Positions 13,562 to 25,700 of a stretch of 64,000 nucleotides of DNA are shown in pieces. The notes below the pieces were generated by a model that was not told where the DNA came from, did no database searches, and was given only the letters and a program-made list of their open reading frames with translations. The stretch lies in contig NC_052018.1 in the NCBI RefSeq assembly GCF_015832195.1, positions 30,036,115 through 30,100,114 of the forward strand. Reading direction: 5' to 3'. Position 1 is the first letter of the stretch. The number at the start of each line of letters is the position of its first letter. The DNA is from Motacilla alba alba. Its lineage: Eukaryota > Chordata > Aves > Passeriformes > Motacillidae. The position numbers and the translations under genes were made by a program.

Positions 13562-15328
13562 TTTGAGAGCCATACAGCCAACTTTTCTCATTCCACTAGT
13601 CACCATGAAAGTCTGTACACCACAGCAAAGCTAGTTACTGAACTTCAAGTGATCTCAGGTAGCATGAAACCTTCCTTCTGTGGTTACAGGCTGCCTTTTC
13701 ACCTGCCTTCCAGAGCAATGGGTAGGGACTACCAGCCTCTGAGACCATGGTATCCATTGGCAGCAGTGCTGAAAAAATGAAGTTTTTGGCTTCTTATTAA
13801 GCAAAGGGCTGGGAAACAGAAAGAGACAGAAAACAGTAGACAGAAAATCTAGGAGGAAACAAATAATCAACATGTTTGACATTACCCTAATCACAGCTGG
13901 GATACTGAGTACTCCAACTCCCTCTATCTGGGGATAGATAGATCTGTCCTCTGTCCTGCAAAGGCTGCATAGGAAAGTGTGCAAGGATCAATGGAGTGCC
14001 AGTTCTTACACCTGGAGTACTTATGCCAAACTGGTTCATACTGCTAGCCAAAGAGATCACACAGAAACATAACCATGCCACAAGTAGAACTTGAGGAGTT
14101 GATTAAGCTGCACAAGTCACTAAAATGGTAATTTTAAACACCAGTATAGCGTCTGAGCCCTTGCACCAAGCCTACATCAAGATGGATCTACATAGCATGG
14201 CTACACCCTATCACGCAAAAAAAAAAAAAGGACACAACTTGACTGCTCTGCCCATTCTTCCCCATCTTTATTGTTGTCTCTTAGCAATGTCTTTTTGCCT
14301 AGAAAATATTACAGCAAAACTGATTTTAACCTTTTATCAAGATAAATACTACACAAAGAGTTTTAAACAGCCACTCCAATCAGGGTCCTTTCCACATAGC
14401 TTTCAGCTCATTTTTGCCAGATTCTGAGAGCAGCTGTACCTAATGAGCATTAACACAATTAGGTATATTGTAAGTAACAGACTACTTGCCACTTGCCACT
14501 ACCTGAACAATGGGTGAACGCTCAAGTCCAGTTAAGTAAAAGCTAAATGACAGCATGCCACCCTGATGCTAACTATTTAAAAGTACACACTACACCTTCA
14601 AGTCCACTTCATGATTTCAGCATGAATGCTCTAAAAATCAAAATGTTCAAACCAAGTCAATAACAAAACAATAAAAGTTTCATATTAAATAAAAGCTGCT
14701 CTTGACTGCAAGGTGAGATAGAACAAATGAACCTCTGCAAACTAACTGAGTGCCTAACTGATAGCTATGTTACCTAAAATACCGAGCACCTACATTTCAC
14801 TCCATGTTCTTTTCTGACATACCATGGTGGGAGTGGGGAAATAATTTTGCTGAAATTCATCAAAATAATAAACTTGAGGTCCTAAGAAGAGGAGAAAGTA
14901 TTTAATTGCTAACACTAACACTAATTCACATTACTGATTAGGAAATCTAGTTACAAACCCTTACTATAGGAAGGTATAGATTTACCACTCATATACCATT
15001 GTTGCATTGCTTCTCTAGTATTATTTACAAAATAACTAATTGCAAGCATTAATGAAGAGAAAACCACCTAAAATCCCCAACACCAGTATTTCTGTGGCAG
15101 TAGGTAAATGTCAAACACTCAGGATTAAACAATGCTGCAAGGTATATCCAAGAGCTTTAAAGAGACGCATTTACTTAACACATATTCCTTAAGAGTCCAT
15201 GTCATAAAACTGGATACACATAGCACATTAACAGAAGATTTACAGAAAAGTAAAACAGCACTACACAAATTAAATGACAGATACATAACACTGAAGAATG
15301 GCAAAAGCATAACTCATCTTCCTAAGTG

Positions 15329-15372
15329 TACTAGGAGAAACTACAGTACATACTAGGAGAAACTACAGTACA
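15329..15372. repeat. Exact 22-bp tandem duplication
   Basis: Two identical copies of TACTAGGAGAAACTACAGTA+CA, at 15329-15350 and 15351-15372, with no mismatch. A recent slippage-type duplication in ASRGL1 intron 1, about 175 bp from the donor of coding exon 1. Confidence 0.95.
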
Positions 15373-15545
15373 TACCATGATGAGAAATCACCTATTTTGT
15401 GACACTAGTATTTACTCCACTGCAATGTACATAAATCAGTAATAACGCAATAGTAATAATACAAGCTAGGATTTTCAGAAGCATCAGGTCAAAACACTTG
15501 AAATATAATATGATTCTAAGTCCACTTAATTCTTAGAAAAATTAC

Positions 15546-15732
15546 CTGCATTAAAATGAGGATCATCTTCCATTGACCGTACTGCCTCCTCAACTGCATC
15601 GACGGCACTGCCTCCCTGCTTCAGGAGAGCGTAACCTCGCAGCGCAGCTCTGACAACACCAGCACGGCATCCCTCTTCTCGTTCTTTGAAGATCCGGCCA
15701 GCTCCACCATGCACCACGATGACAGGCTTCAT
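15546..15732 (-). CDS. ASRGL1: ASRGL1 coding exon 1 (start codon exon)
   Basis: Encodes residues 1-62 plus the first base of codon 63. It begins MKPVIVVHGGAGRIFKEREE and ends in EDDPHFNA. The HGGAG segment near the N terminus and GGSAVDAVE in the middle are hallmark motifs of the plant-type asparaginase / isoaspartyl peptidase family. The ATG at 15732-15730 has A at -3, an acceptable start context, and sits where the human protein starts. The exon ends GCAG followed by donor gtaatt (15545-15540), leaving phase 1. It is richer in CpG than the introns around it. Upstream, a pyrimidine-rich run and CAG at 15763-15761 could be the acceptor from a non-coding first exon, giving 28 nt of 5' UTR here. 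Confidence 0.95.
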
Positions 15733-16560
15733 CCTGCCACGTTCCTCCCCAGGCTTTCAGCTGCGCACACAGGCCAGTTGATGGGAAGGAGTAGAAGGAG
15801 TGGTCTTTCGCATGCACTTCTTTATACAAGGAGAGAGGCTGCAGATTAGGTAACACATAAATTAGCATGTGTTTGCTACAATTTTACCTTCTGGGAAGCC
15901 AAGTACTCACATGGAGGAGCTCCTAATTCAGTCTGGATGAGGCTCGATGAAACTTGGGGCAACTCTGAGGTCAGCCCTGCTTTGAGGAAGGGTCTGGGTC
16001 AAGTGGCACAGGAAGGGCCCTTTTCAGGCTAAGTTACTCTACAGTCTGGTTTGTTTAGTATGAGCCCTGTCTGGCAATAATAAATTACATGGGAATAAGC
16101 ATTTGAGTAACCCTTGAACCTGCCAACTGCTCTTTGTTTTAGATGGGTAGCCTATTGTCAGAGTACAGTAATACCACCTGCAATAAAGAAACGCAACTGA
16201 CCCGACCTGAGTTAAAGGCTTACCCAGCTCAACCACCTGGATCCCAGACCTCTGACCTCTTGCTATACTTTGAACTGCGAGCAGGAAAACAAGGCGCTCA
16301 TTCACACCAGGCAGCCAACAATTTGTTGTTACTGATCACGATCTCCTGCGAGCAAAAGCCATTGTTGCTAGTTGCTACACATCTCTGGTGATGCAAATCA
16401 CGGGTTTTGCTTCCAGAAAAACGCAAAGAAGCAGCAGCTAACTCATCTCCCACTGAAATCTGGGGCACTTCCCAGACAAAACTCCCCTCGTGAAAAGCTT
16501 CTCGGGGACGACTATTTTAGGAGGCTGTGAAGAACAGAATCCAACAGCCTTTCCTCTCAT
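15733..16560. other. ASRGL1 upstream region / probable first intron
   Basis: Stretch between the start codon and the CpG island. On the minus strand the run actccttctactccttccc ahead of gtgtgcgcag (AG at 15762-15761) would make a fair splice acceptor for a non-coding first exon. No TATA box was seen close to the start codon. The segment 16040-16400 has two AATAAA-like motifs on the plus strand (near 16077 and 16182) but no repeat was recognised. Confidence 0.5.
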
Positions 16561-17430
16561 CATACCAGCAAACCCTTCTGACAGAGCCTCCCGCACTCCT
16601 CCGGTCCCTCGCACTCCTGCTGCCCTAGGGGAGGCCGGCCGGGATGGCAGCAGGCGGTGAGCAGAGGAAATCCCAGCCGAGGCCGCTGTGCGGCACATCA
16701 TCCCGTAAGCGAGGCCGTTCAGGGTTTTATTTCAGCCAGCAGCTACGCTCTTCCCTAACTCAGCACAGGCTACCCTCGACCGTAGACCCAGCCCTGCCGC
16801 GCTCCGAGGCGGCACCTCCGCTCACGGCGGGTCCGCGCCGCTCTCCCGCCCGCCCCCGGCGTTCCCGCGGAGTGCGGGGTCCGATCGCACCTGGAGCGCC
16901 CCGTCCTTGCGCCGACTCGCGGCCGCCCTGGGCGCGCTCCCGTGCGGGTGCCCGCGGCAGCGCGGGGCGAGCGCAGGCCCAGGACCTTTCGCCGGCAGCC
17001 GCCCTTAACAGACATGGCGCCCCCGGCCTGCCCGCACCGAACATGGCGGGCGCTGTCGCTCGCACCCCGCGGTCTCCGCCCCGCACCGGCAGGGGCCGGG
17101 CCGCCGCCGCCGGCGCTGAGGTGGGGCGGCCCGGCCCCGGGCCGCCGACGGCGGGTGGCGCCGCACCGCGCTCGTCGCGGCGTGGTTGCCCCCTCAGCCG
17201 GCAGTGCTGCTGCCCCCGCCCTGTGCACGGCCGCAGCCGCGCTGTCACACCAGCTCACCGGCTGCCACCGCTCGGTTTCCTCTCGAGTTAAATTAGAAAA
17301 ATGGCATCTCTCCCCAAAATCGATCACCGGCAGCACGTCCCGCGGGCCCACCCTTCCCTCTGGCCGGGCCGGGTTATTCCCGTTCCCAAAGCTCGGGCTG
17401 TCTGTGGAGTTCTGTAGGCTGAAAGGTGCT
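16560..17430. promoter_or_regulatory. CpG island, probable ASRGL1 promoter
   Basis: The only strongly GC- and CpG-rich stretch of the window, densest at about 16690-17290. It lacks an evident TATA box. It holds GC-box-like runs (cccgcccgcccccgg near 16845; ggggcggcccggcccc near 17122) and two ATGGCG cores (17013 and 17042) resembling YY1 initiator-type sites. Position, 0.85 kb upstream of the ASRGL1 start codon, fits a housekeeping-type promoter reading leftwards. It may also fire rightwards, but no rightward gene was identified. Long open frames on both strands here (up to about 215 codons) come from the scarcity of stop codons in GC-rich DNA and show no family resemblance. Confidence 0.8.
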
Positions 17431-20400
17431 GTAGGCCGAGGGAGCTTTGTCTGTGGGGATCATCATTCCAGGCAGGTTGGCACAGACTACATTTTATACG
17501 CATTTATATGTGTATGTGTCGGTGAGGATAAGCTGTATGTGGCCACACGGTTCCGAAACTGATAGCAAAGACAAGAACGGAGCTTGATGTTTATTTCTAA
17601 TCATACACTGCTGGTGGAAGAAACAGTAGTTAACTAAAAGTAGAACTGCTAAAGGTTCTTTCTGAAAAGTAGAAAAATAAGAGTTTATGGAAAAAACCCC
17701 TGTAATTCTGAACTCCCCTACCTGTGTAACTAGAAGTGTAAACAAAGATTTCTCAACATTTGTACCAACTGCATGGCATGCATCTGGTCTTCTCCCTTGA
17801 GAATTCCTGCTTTGCTCACTGCCTCTCTGCTCCCTTGTCTCCTTGAGGTGCTGTAGTCCAGGCTGCAGGAGACAGTGAATGCAGCCTGCCGTGTCCACTC
17901 AGGGCGTCAAGGGGACATGGCTGTGCAAAAAGGGCAAGGATTTATGGCAATGCGAAGTCACTCAATTTAAGATCTGTTTTGATCCTGAAGGTTTGTTGAA
18001 AACTAATTAGGGTGGTTTAATTAAAAGGAAATACTCCTGATGGTTTTTCTTTGTCATTAGTAGGCTTAAGAAAGGCATTAAAATTTCTTACATTAATTAT
18101 TTGAGAGTGCTGCCTGTTTCTGTAGAATATTTCTCTTGTTTTCAGGTAGTGTCAAGACAGGAAACAAACACTATTTAGATTAAACAGTTTAGAAGAATCT
18201 TTTTGTTTGTTTCCATGGACAGCTGAACGCAAAATTTATATAGTAACTTTAAGTTGAAATTTTAATATTAGTCTAACATAATGATTCATCAAAACAAGAG
18301 TGTCACTTGATAGAACTGGAATAATCTGTTTTTACATCAGCTTTTTACCTTAAGACTTCTTTGGCCACTGCCTTTGTCATTGTGGTCAAATCACTTATGT
18401 GCTTTTTAAAATGCTGTAAAGCTTCCCAGAGCAGTTTGGAAAGCATCAGTATTTAGTTTTATGATTATTATTCAGTTTTTTTTTTAAATTAGCACATTGA
18501 ATTGCATATCAGGAACCTGTCCTAAAGCTATGTAAACTGGTAGAATAAGTTTTAAATAATTGCTCTAGAAATCTATTGATTTTGCTCTCGCTAATTTTCA
18601 TAAGAGACCTTTGTGTAATATAATTGCCCGAGAAATAAATTTTAAAATGTACAGAATAAATTAGGGGGGTTGCATGTGGAGCCTTGTGGAGATTGACTTC
18701 CCTTCTTGTAAGCTGAATGTGCCTTATTTGAAAGAGGTGGGAACACGTTGTCATAGGTGACTAACGGTAGAGGTAAGAGATCTGGGCACATGTGGATGGG
18801 GAACATGTGTTTGAAAATACTCTGATGTCATAGGGTCTACTCTACATTTCCAGTGACTAAAGTACAACTGTACTTATGCCTTCTATTTCACTGCAGAATC
18901 CATAAATTAAGGACATGCCCTCCTTCTAGAGAAAGAATTCCCCTAGAATCTCATTGAAATGTTAATTTTAGGAACCAGCAAAGCAAGTGAAATACATTGT
19001 AAAAGTAACTGGTTTAATGCATATTTATAATAGAACTATTTTTAAAATAAATGTTTATGTAGCAACTTGTGTGTTTATCCATAAACTATTTAAAAATCTT
19101 CAAAATCTGGTGTAGCACAGAAAGCAGCGCTCTATATTTTATTAATTGGATTGGAGGAGCATGCAGAGTTGATCAAGGCTAAGGCTGCTTGAGCAAGTGT
19201 CAAGCATGCCGAAACAGAATGTTGTTCACAAAGTCTGCAAGCTTGGATCTTTTTATATTAGACAGAACTGTCATATGGAGATCACTGCGGCATTAGGATG
19301 CTCAGGTCACACTCGATGTTGAATAAACTCATGCATGTTGAATAACTTCGTTCATATGCACAATTTAAGTCTGCAAACCACTTCTTACCATATTCTCACT
19401 GTGAAGAGTATGCCACCATTTAGGAGAGCCAGAAAAAACCAGTTCCTCTGAGAGTTTAATTTTTGTATGCAGAATTAAAAGTTATGTTCAGGTAAGACCA
19501 GCAGTGAAATGCGCAGTAGTAGGACAGTAAATGGTAGATGAGGTATTCACTAAAACACAGTTGTGATCAATTCTAATTGATTAATGAGCTCTATGTTGAA
19601 CAGTTCAGCTGGAAATATTTTCTTGGGAAGAAGCACTAGACTTACCAGCGTCCATGATGTTTCCTCCCCTTCTGCACAGAAGTGAGATTAAACTGGAGAT
19701 GGGTTTATTTTCCCACTTTGCAGGGATTTTAACCGTAGAACATAGATGGCTTCCCCATGGCAGATTGTCCCAAACAAGAAGTTAACAGTGCCTTACTGCT
19801 CCTAGTATTTAAGCATTTTGCACACTGGGGGATGGTTGTTACAGGCCACTCTCAGAAACCTGTGTGAGGGGAAGAAGAGAGAGTGACATAGGTTGTGGTA
19901 CTGGTCATGGGAAATCCCTGTTCACATCCTAGTTTCAAACTGTGCGCATTGTGCGTTTGACCAGTTTTCAAATCTTAAGATTTAAAATGGTCCTGGTGGT
20001 TCCTGTTTCTTTGTCTCATGTATTTACTGAGATTTTATCACATTTAGCAGCTGTGTGCTCTGCTGAAGGTGCATTTGAGGTGAGTATCCTGAGTAGAGGA
20101 CAACCAGACTGACACATGGATGACTGGCAGAGACTAAAATTAGAACTTTTTTGTTTTCCTTTTCTTCCTGTTGTTGCAAGAACCCTGAAACCATGTTGCA
20201 TTTTTGTCACTGTGCAACTGAAAAAATATTTTCCTCTGTCACCTCTATGCTTTTGAAGTCCCTCCCATAAGCCTGTGAAGTCTGTAAATCCCAGTCTGCT
20301 CCATTCTAATCACTTTAACTTCAAAGAAGCCACATCAAGTTCAGTTTTTTGAGATTATTTTCAATTCTCTGTTTATCCCAAGCTTTACATCCCCTTTGTA

Positions 20401-21968
20401 AAACTCTTTCAGACATTCTTGTTTTGTCTGATCTGCATAAAACAGAAGAGCGTGTTGGAAAACTTGTCGGCGTGTCTGTCAGAGGCATACAACTTCCCAG
20501 CTAGTGCAGGGGGCTTCTGGATTAATCCGTTCGTAGAAAATGGCACCCTCAGGCTGGCAAAGGTTACAATTGCTTTGGTTCAATCCCATGCGCCTTTCCA
20601 AAAAGCTTTGCAAACTCCATAGCTACCACAACAATTGCAACATTTTAAACCCCGGAATTTAGGGAGTATTTCTCTTATATAATGCTCAGATTTGTTTTGT
20701 CTTATAATTTGATTACTAGGAAAAATGCAGTTTTCTTAGTTCTCGCTGATATACAATTAACATGCTATCATTGAAACAAGATTTCAGCTTAGCCCATGTT
20801 TTAGGCAAAACCATCATTACTTTTTAAGGTGCATTAGAAGATGTTTGCTTAAATATTGCTTGATATAAGGACTCAAGCTTCCAAACTCTCCAGGAATTTC
20901 CAGGAAAATTTGCAATACACCTTAGCACTAACAAAGTAACAATTCTAAGCATTTTGTCATGTGTGGAGGCTTACTGAGGGTGATAGAAGTATCCACAGTA
21001 AAGATTTTAGGTGGATTTTGGATTTTCAATATACAGAACACCTTTGGGCAGAAAGATAGCATGAAACAGTTTCATAAGGGATTTCCCTGTCCCAGTGTGG
21101 GAACAGAATGAAAATTAATCAAATGAAAAAATGAACATCTGTTCAAGTTTGTCCTTTCTTTGTGATTTCTTGTCACTGAAATGTATGGACCTTTAGTGAC
21201 CCTATTTTCAGGATGCAAGAAATAATCACAGAATGCAGGAAATGAAAAAACATCATCATGGCAGATACATACCAAGTGTATGTACAGTACCTGAGATGCT
21301 CTTTGTACTTGAGATTTGATATAGGAAGAAATGAAACTAAGTTGGGACACACAGTCATGGAATTAAAGAAATTACTTTTGAGTAACTTTTTAAAGACTTA
21401 ACCAAGTTGTCAGGCATTGAAGAGAATCACAGGGCTCCTGTGTCAGATAAAATATTCCCTCTTGTGATTTGCAGTGGGGTTCAAATAATAAAAACTTAGT
21501 AAATGATTCTCCAGGGAGTTGCTACCATTACCTGAAGGTGACCCTGTGGAGGTATTTACTTCTGCAGAAAGGTGGGCAGGGAAAAATTAAGCTTTGGAAG
21601 TTTTCTGGCTGTGCGTTATATTGCAGGTATGCTTATATATAGCACTTACCCAATTATCAGGAGGGTTATGATTACCATGTGTGGCCATTAGAAAGAAAAA
21701 TAAAGGCATGATAGTTTTGCTTAGTTCAAATGTTTAGTGTATTATTGGAATAATGTTTGTTTTTAGTGAAATAAAAAGCTGAGATGTGACAGTAGAAGAA
21801 TGATGGAATTTTAAGTGATAAAGTTAGTTTAATGGAAGTGGTTTATGTATCCAATAAAAAGATCTCCTACTTCAGTAATTAACATTAAGAAATATTTGGA
21901 AAAAATATGTGCTATGTACATAAAACTAGATTCAAAGGCATGTTTAGAAAGATTACTCTCCAGAGTTC
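17431..21968. other. Intergenic or intronic unique sequence, no gene seen
   Basis: About 4.5 kb of AT-rich DNA right of the CpG island. Open frames are short and unrelated to any family I recognise. Slightly higher CpG content at 20440-20600 without other signals. Confidence 0.6.
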
Positions 21969-22553
21969 TTCCTTGTGGAAACCCAGAGCACCAGGAATAT
22001 TTCTTTGTCTGCTCTGGGATGTCCTGACCCCCAAGGGAACAGTGACTTTGACCCTTATTCATGGAGAAAGTTTCCTAGACTTCAAGATAGATTAGAATCC
22101 ACAAAAGTGTAAAAGATTATAGAGAGTAGTGTAGATGTATCACTTGGTGAGAAATTTAGGGTTGGGGATTTTTAGTATGTTGTGGATGGAAGCAAGATGG
22201 AGGGCACAGAGTGTTGTCCTGGGTTTCTTCTTCATGCTTCTTCTTCCTTCCTCTTCATGGGTTTGGGTGACATTTTGTAATTGGGCAGAAAAGTCTGCAT
22301 TGCGGGCTCTTTGGGATCAGTTATTGGGTTAAAGGGGAAAATTATCTAGGTGTCAGTTCTTAATTGGATAGTTTAGTCTTAAAAGACCTTGTTAGCCATT
22401 TTATGCCTTCTAATGAAAAGCTGCTGAACTCACAGTACTGGGACTGTTTTACTGATAAGAAATAATAAACACTTGAGTCAGAACATGAACTACCATCTCA
22501 AGTGCCTTCAATCCAGACACAGAGAGACCGACAACTGGTACCACCACATTCCT
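21969..22553 (+). mobile_element. Solo LTR of an ERVL-like endogenous retrovirus, with target-site duplication
   Basis: LTR proper is 21974-22548 (575 bp). It begins TGTGG and ends CCACA, a perfect 5-bp inverted terminus with canonical TG...CA ends. It is bracketed by identical TTCCT at 21969-21973 and 22549-22553, the footprint of integration. A plus-strand AATAAA at 22464-22469, about 80 bp from the end, gives the orientation. No second LTR or internal sequence follows, so the provirus was lost by LTR-LTR recombination. The sequence resembles an LTR common in songbird genomes as I recall it. A 5-bp duplication suits ERVL-type elements, but the class is inferred. Confidence 0.88.
22464..22469 (+). 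terminator. LTR polyadenylation signal AATAAA
   Basis: AATAAA inside the solo LTR, placed as expected for the R/U5 part. Could still end transcripts passing on the plus strand. Confidence 0.6.
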
Positions 22554-22713
22554 CAATTTATTTCTTAAGCAAAGTTCAGTTTTTTTCATACATCATATCT
22601 GCTGTCAGACTGGTTTTGAAGAAACATTCTGTTCTGCTTTTTTAATGAGGAATTGCATTTCTTTCCCTTCAGTTCCACCTAAGTATAAACCCATACAGTA
22701 TGTGTAATACTGT

Positions 22714-22740
22714 ATTATTACTACTGTATGTAGTAATAAT
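22714..22740. repeat. Perfect hairpin, 11-bp arms
   Basis: ATTATTACTAC (22714-22724), loop TGTAT, GTAGTAATAAT (22730-22740). AT-rich, so a chance origin is easier than for the longer ones. Confidence 0.9.
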
Positions 22741-25700
22741 GGATGAAAAATGCAGTTGGAAAAGCTTACAGTTAAGACATCACTGTAGTTTATGATGTGA
22801 AAATAATACAAGGTAAATGCCAGGAGCAAAGGGGTTTTGTTTTGAATACTTCACTTTCTATTTTATTTCTATCCCTTAGTCAGCACCTCAGTTCTAGTTG
22901 TATGTAACTAAATTCTAATTGAAGTAACTAAAACCTATGTTGTTGCATATACATCTAAAAGCCATATTTCAGGATGGATTTTTAAAATGTTTATCAAATT
23001 ATTTATAAAATGCAAAAATACTGCCGAGATTCAGCCATGAATAGTGTGCTAACAGAAAATTCTCCAGTATAAATCAGAGAAGTCAATCATAAGGCTGGTG
23101 GCAAGGAAAACTAATCAAGCAGGGAAAAGAAGAAAGATGTATTTTAAAATGAGAATACTAAATGAGATAGCCAATTGATGTCTGCCAGGCACAGACATAG
23201 GTCTATTATAGTGAGAATTGATGTCAGGTCTCTGTAAATGCAATGTAACAGGTGATGAAATTTGTGTGAGATCTTCAGATAAGCCATGCAAAGGTACCGG
23301 AAACAAAAAGCACTTTTAAATTGATTGTGATGCGAATGGAGAACCAGTGGAGTTGGCTGAAAGGGGGAGCATTGTTTTGTCTTTCTCCTCAGTCATGGTG
23401 ATGAAAGCAGTGATATTTGCCCTGAGCTGCAGTACAGAAAGCGATCATCCCATGAGAGCTTGGAGAATTCAAGACCAGAGGTACAGATTTCCACAGCGTC
23501 ACTTGTGTTGATCACGGGTGGGGAATATTGTCAATTTTAGTACCATTATCTGGGAAGCTTCCTAAAGCTGCTGACAGCAGCAAACTTTGTTTGCTTTCAG
23601 GTGAGAAAAAATGCAGCTTACATATGCATACTGGACTGCTAGATGGCTGCAAAACTGGTGATCTTCCTGAAGATTTGATCGTGTTGCTGGTGCAAGCATA
23701 TTCCTAAACAAACTCATATGAAGAGAAAATTCAGGATTAGGTGTTATTCTAAGGTTGCAAAAAGAGGCAATTTTTCATCTGATCTTTGAGTAAAGATAAA
23801 TGAATGGGTATGGATTCATAGTGTATTTTATTGAAGAGACTAAAATTATTGCAGTACTAGCACAGCACAAACATATGAACAAATGTAATTAGGACTGGTA
23901 AGATGAGTATTGAGTGTAGAAATGATCAAGAGAGTAGGGTTCAAAACGTTGGTACCATTCTACTGTTTTCAGCACTGAAGTATATGTTAAGAAATGAGAC
24001 AAATACAAACATGATACCTTGTATTAAAGCGGCCAGATTTAGGTGGAGTTGTAAATTGCAAATCAAGTATTTTATGAACCACTAATTCTCCTTTTCTCTA
24101 CTTCATGCACTTATGAATAGCCTCTGATGTTGTCTATTAAGTCCTTATTTTAATATTCTTTCATAATGTAGTCTCAATTTAAAATATTATTAAGGGAATT
24201 TTGAAATAAATCATAATGCATATTGTTACATTCAGTAGCCACCTTCAGATGGGTATAAATTAACACAATATGAAACAGATCTGCTTAGGGCATTCACACG
24301 TTGAAGTTATGTTGAGGGTTTTGCTGGGCTATGCAGGAAAGATTTATTTCTTCATCCAAATGTTTGCACAATAATAAAACTTACTTGTCATGTATGTTCA
24401 GAACAATGGATGCCAGGTTTTCAAGGGCAAAGTTTCAATCCAATACTAAAAACTTAGTTTTGAGTGTCACATTTGTCCAGAGGACTGGAACAGGCTTTGT
24501 GAAAAAAGTGCTGAGGTAAGGCAAAAAAACTCCCTGGTTCTGAATATCAGATAGTTTCTAGTATTAAAGGAAAGGAGAGGAGACTCTCAGGAGTTGTGGT
24601 CTTCTACAGCTGTTGGATATTTCATAGAGGGGAGCTGAACTCTGACCAGTATTTGGGAAGAAGGTTTGTGGCATGGACCTAAGGTAGCACAACCGTGAGC
24701 CTTGACAGTGCTTGGAACTCTCAGTATTGGTGATGGAGCTTGTGTTCCTTCTTAGGATGTCAAGGTTAAAATGTGATCTGTGTTGTTGTAACTATACTTC
24801 GTGTTTGGTATGACAAGTTGACTCCTGCTGTAATCAGGAACACATGGCCAGTTCCAAGGCAACTGCCATTGCTGCCCTTTACTTTCCTCCCCTTTTTTCA
24901 TCTTTGTGTCTCCTCCCTTCCTCCTCTAAATTTCCTTTTTCTGTACAGTGGGCTTTGTGAAAAAACTGGCAATGCAGAATTGGTATTTCAAATTGATGGA
25001 AAATTCAAGAACATGAGATTGTACTAGATTCATCATATTTAGTGAGCTGCTTCTGCAGAGGAATTTTGAAGAAAAAGTAGTTAACATCTGAACATCAGTA
25101 TCCCTAAAATTTGAGGATATGTGGTTAGATCTATTATCTTTCTAGTGCTTTTATCCTTTTCTAGCTTTTGCATTTTAAAAGAAATAATTTCAATACCATT
25201 TATGCTTAAGTCATTGGAAGTCACATTTCTCCCCACTTTTTTTAAAAAAAGAGGTTTTTATGATTACAATATTATGGATGAATGCTGTCTATAACCAGTA
25301 GAAATGCTTCGAAGCTGATTCAAAGGAGGACTCTAGGCTTTCTGAAATGCTGTCTGATAGAATATGAGATATGGAAGCATACAACTTGTTTTAACAATTG
25401 AAACTCCTTTTTTTGTCTCTGTGTAAAAATAGATCGCGGTGCAGTGACCCTTGAGGGAGAGAAAGAATGAAAAAACTGCACGTTTCTCTCAAAATTCTGA
25501 CTACATTGTTACAGTCTGTGTCAAAGGATGACAAATCCGAATTGCTCTGCTTCCTGTGTTCTTTGAATTAGAGCTTGGTGTCTGTTACACTATTTTGACC
25601 TTTTCAAAATTTTGTAATTTAATTAGCAGATTTCCTTTTCCTTCTCTAGCCCATTTTGAAGTGTGGGGAAAAAAAAAATCAGTGTCATAATGCTTCATTC

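Larger units (their letters stand above)
11817..15545 (-). other. ASRGL1 intron 1 (between coding exons 1 and 2)
   Basis: 3729-bp intron from gtaatt (15545) to ctttag (11817). Contains a perfect 16-bp inverted repeat (12942-12977), a CR1 fragment (13404-13561), and an exact 22-bp tandem duplication (15329-15372). The rest is AT-rich with nothing recognised. Confidence 0.9.
1..15760 (-). other. ASRGL1: ASRGL1 gene, 5' part (five coding exons, four complete introns)
   Basis: Span of the recognisable gene. Five exons on the minus strand join without a frame break: 187, 143, 155, 119 and 111 nt, with intron phases 1, 0, 2, 1 and 1. All introns begin GT and end AG. The conceptual product aligns by eye along its whole length with human ASRGL1, which is 308 residues. 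238 complete codons are in the window, so the C-terminal ~70 residues (probably two exons) lie beyond base 1. The enzyme is a cytosolic N-terminal nucleophile hydrolase that cleaves itself to expose a threonine, then hydrolyses L-asparagine and beta-aspartyl (isoaspartyl) peptides. The right limit of 15760 assumes a splice acceptor just upstream of the start codon; the true transcript probably starts in the CpG island at 16.6-17.4 kb. Confidence 0.93.

Noticed and set aside
16644..17562. Four long open frames (162-215 codons) on both strands in the CpG island
   Set aside because: Composition is Ala/Arg/Pro/Gly-rich in every frame, as expected where stop codons are rare. No domain, and they overlap each other on both strands.
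20577..20587. GGTTCAATCCC resembling a tRNA B box
   Set aside because: No matching A box, acceptor stem or anticodon arm at the right distance upstream.
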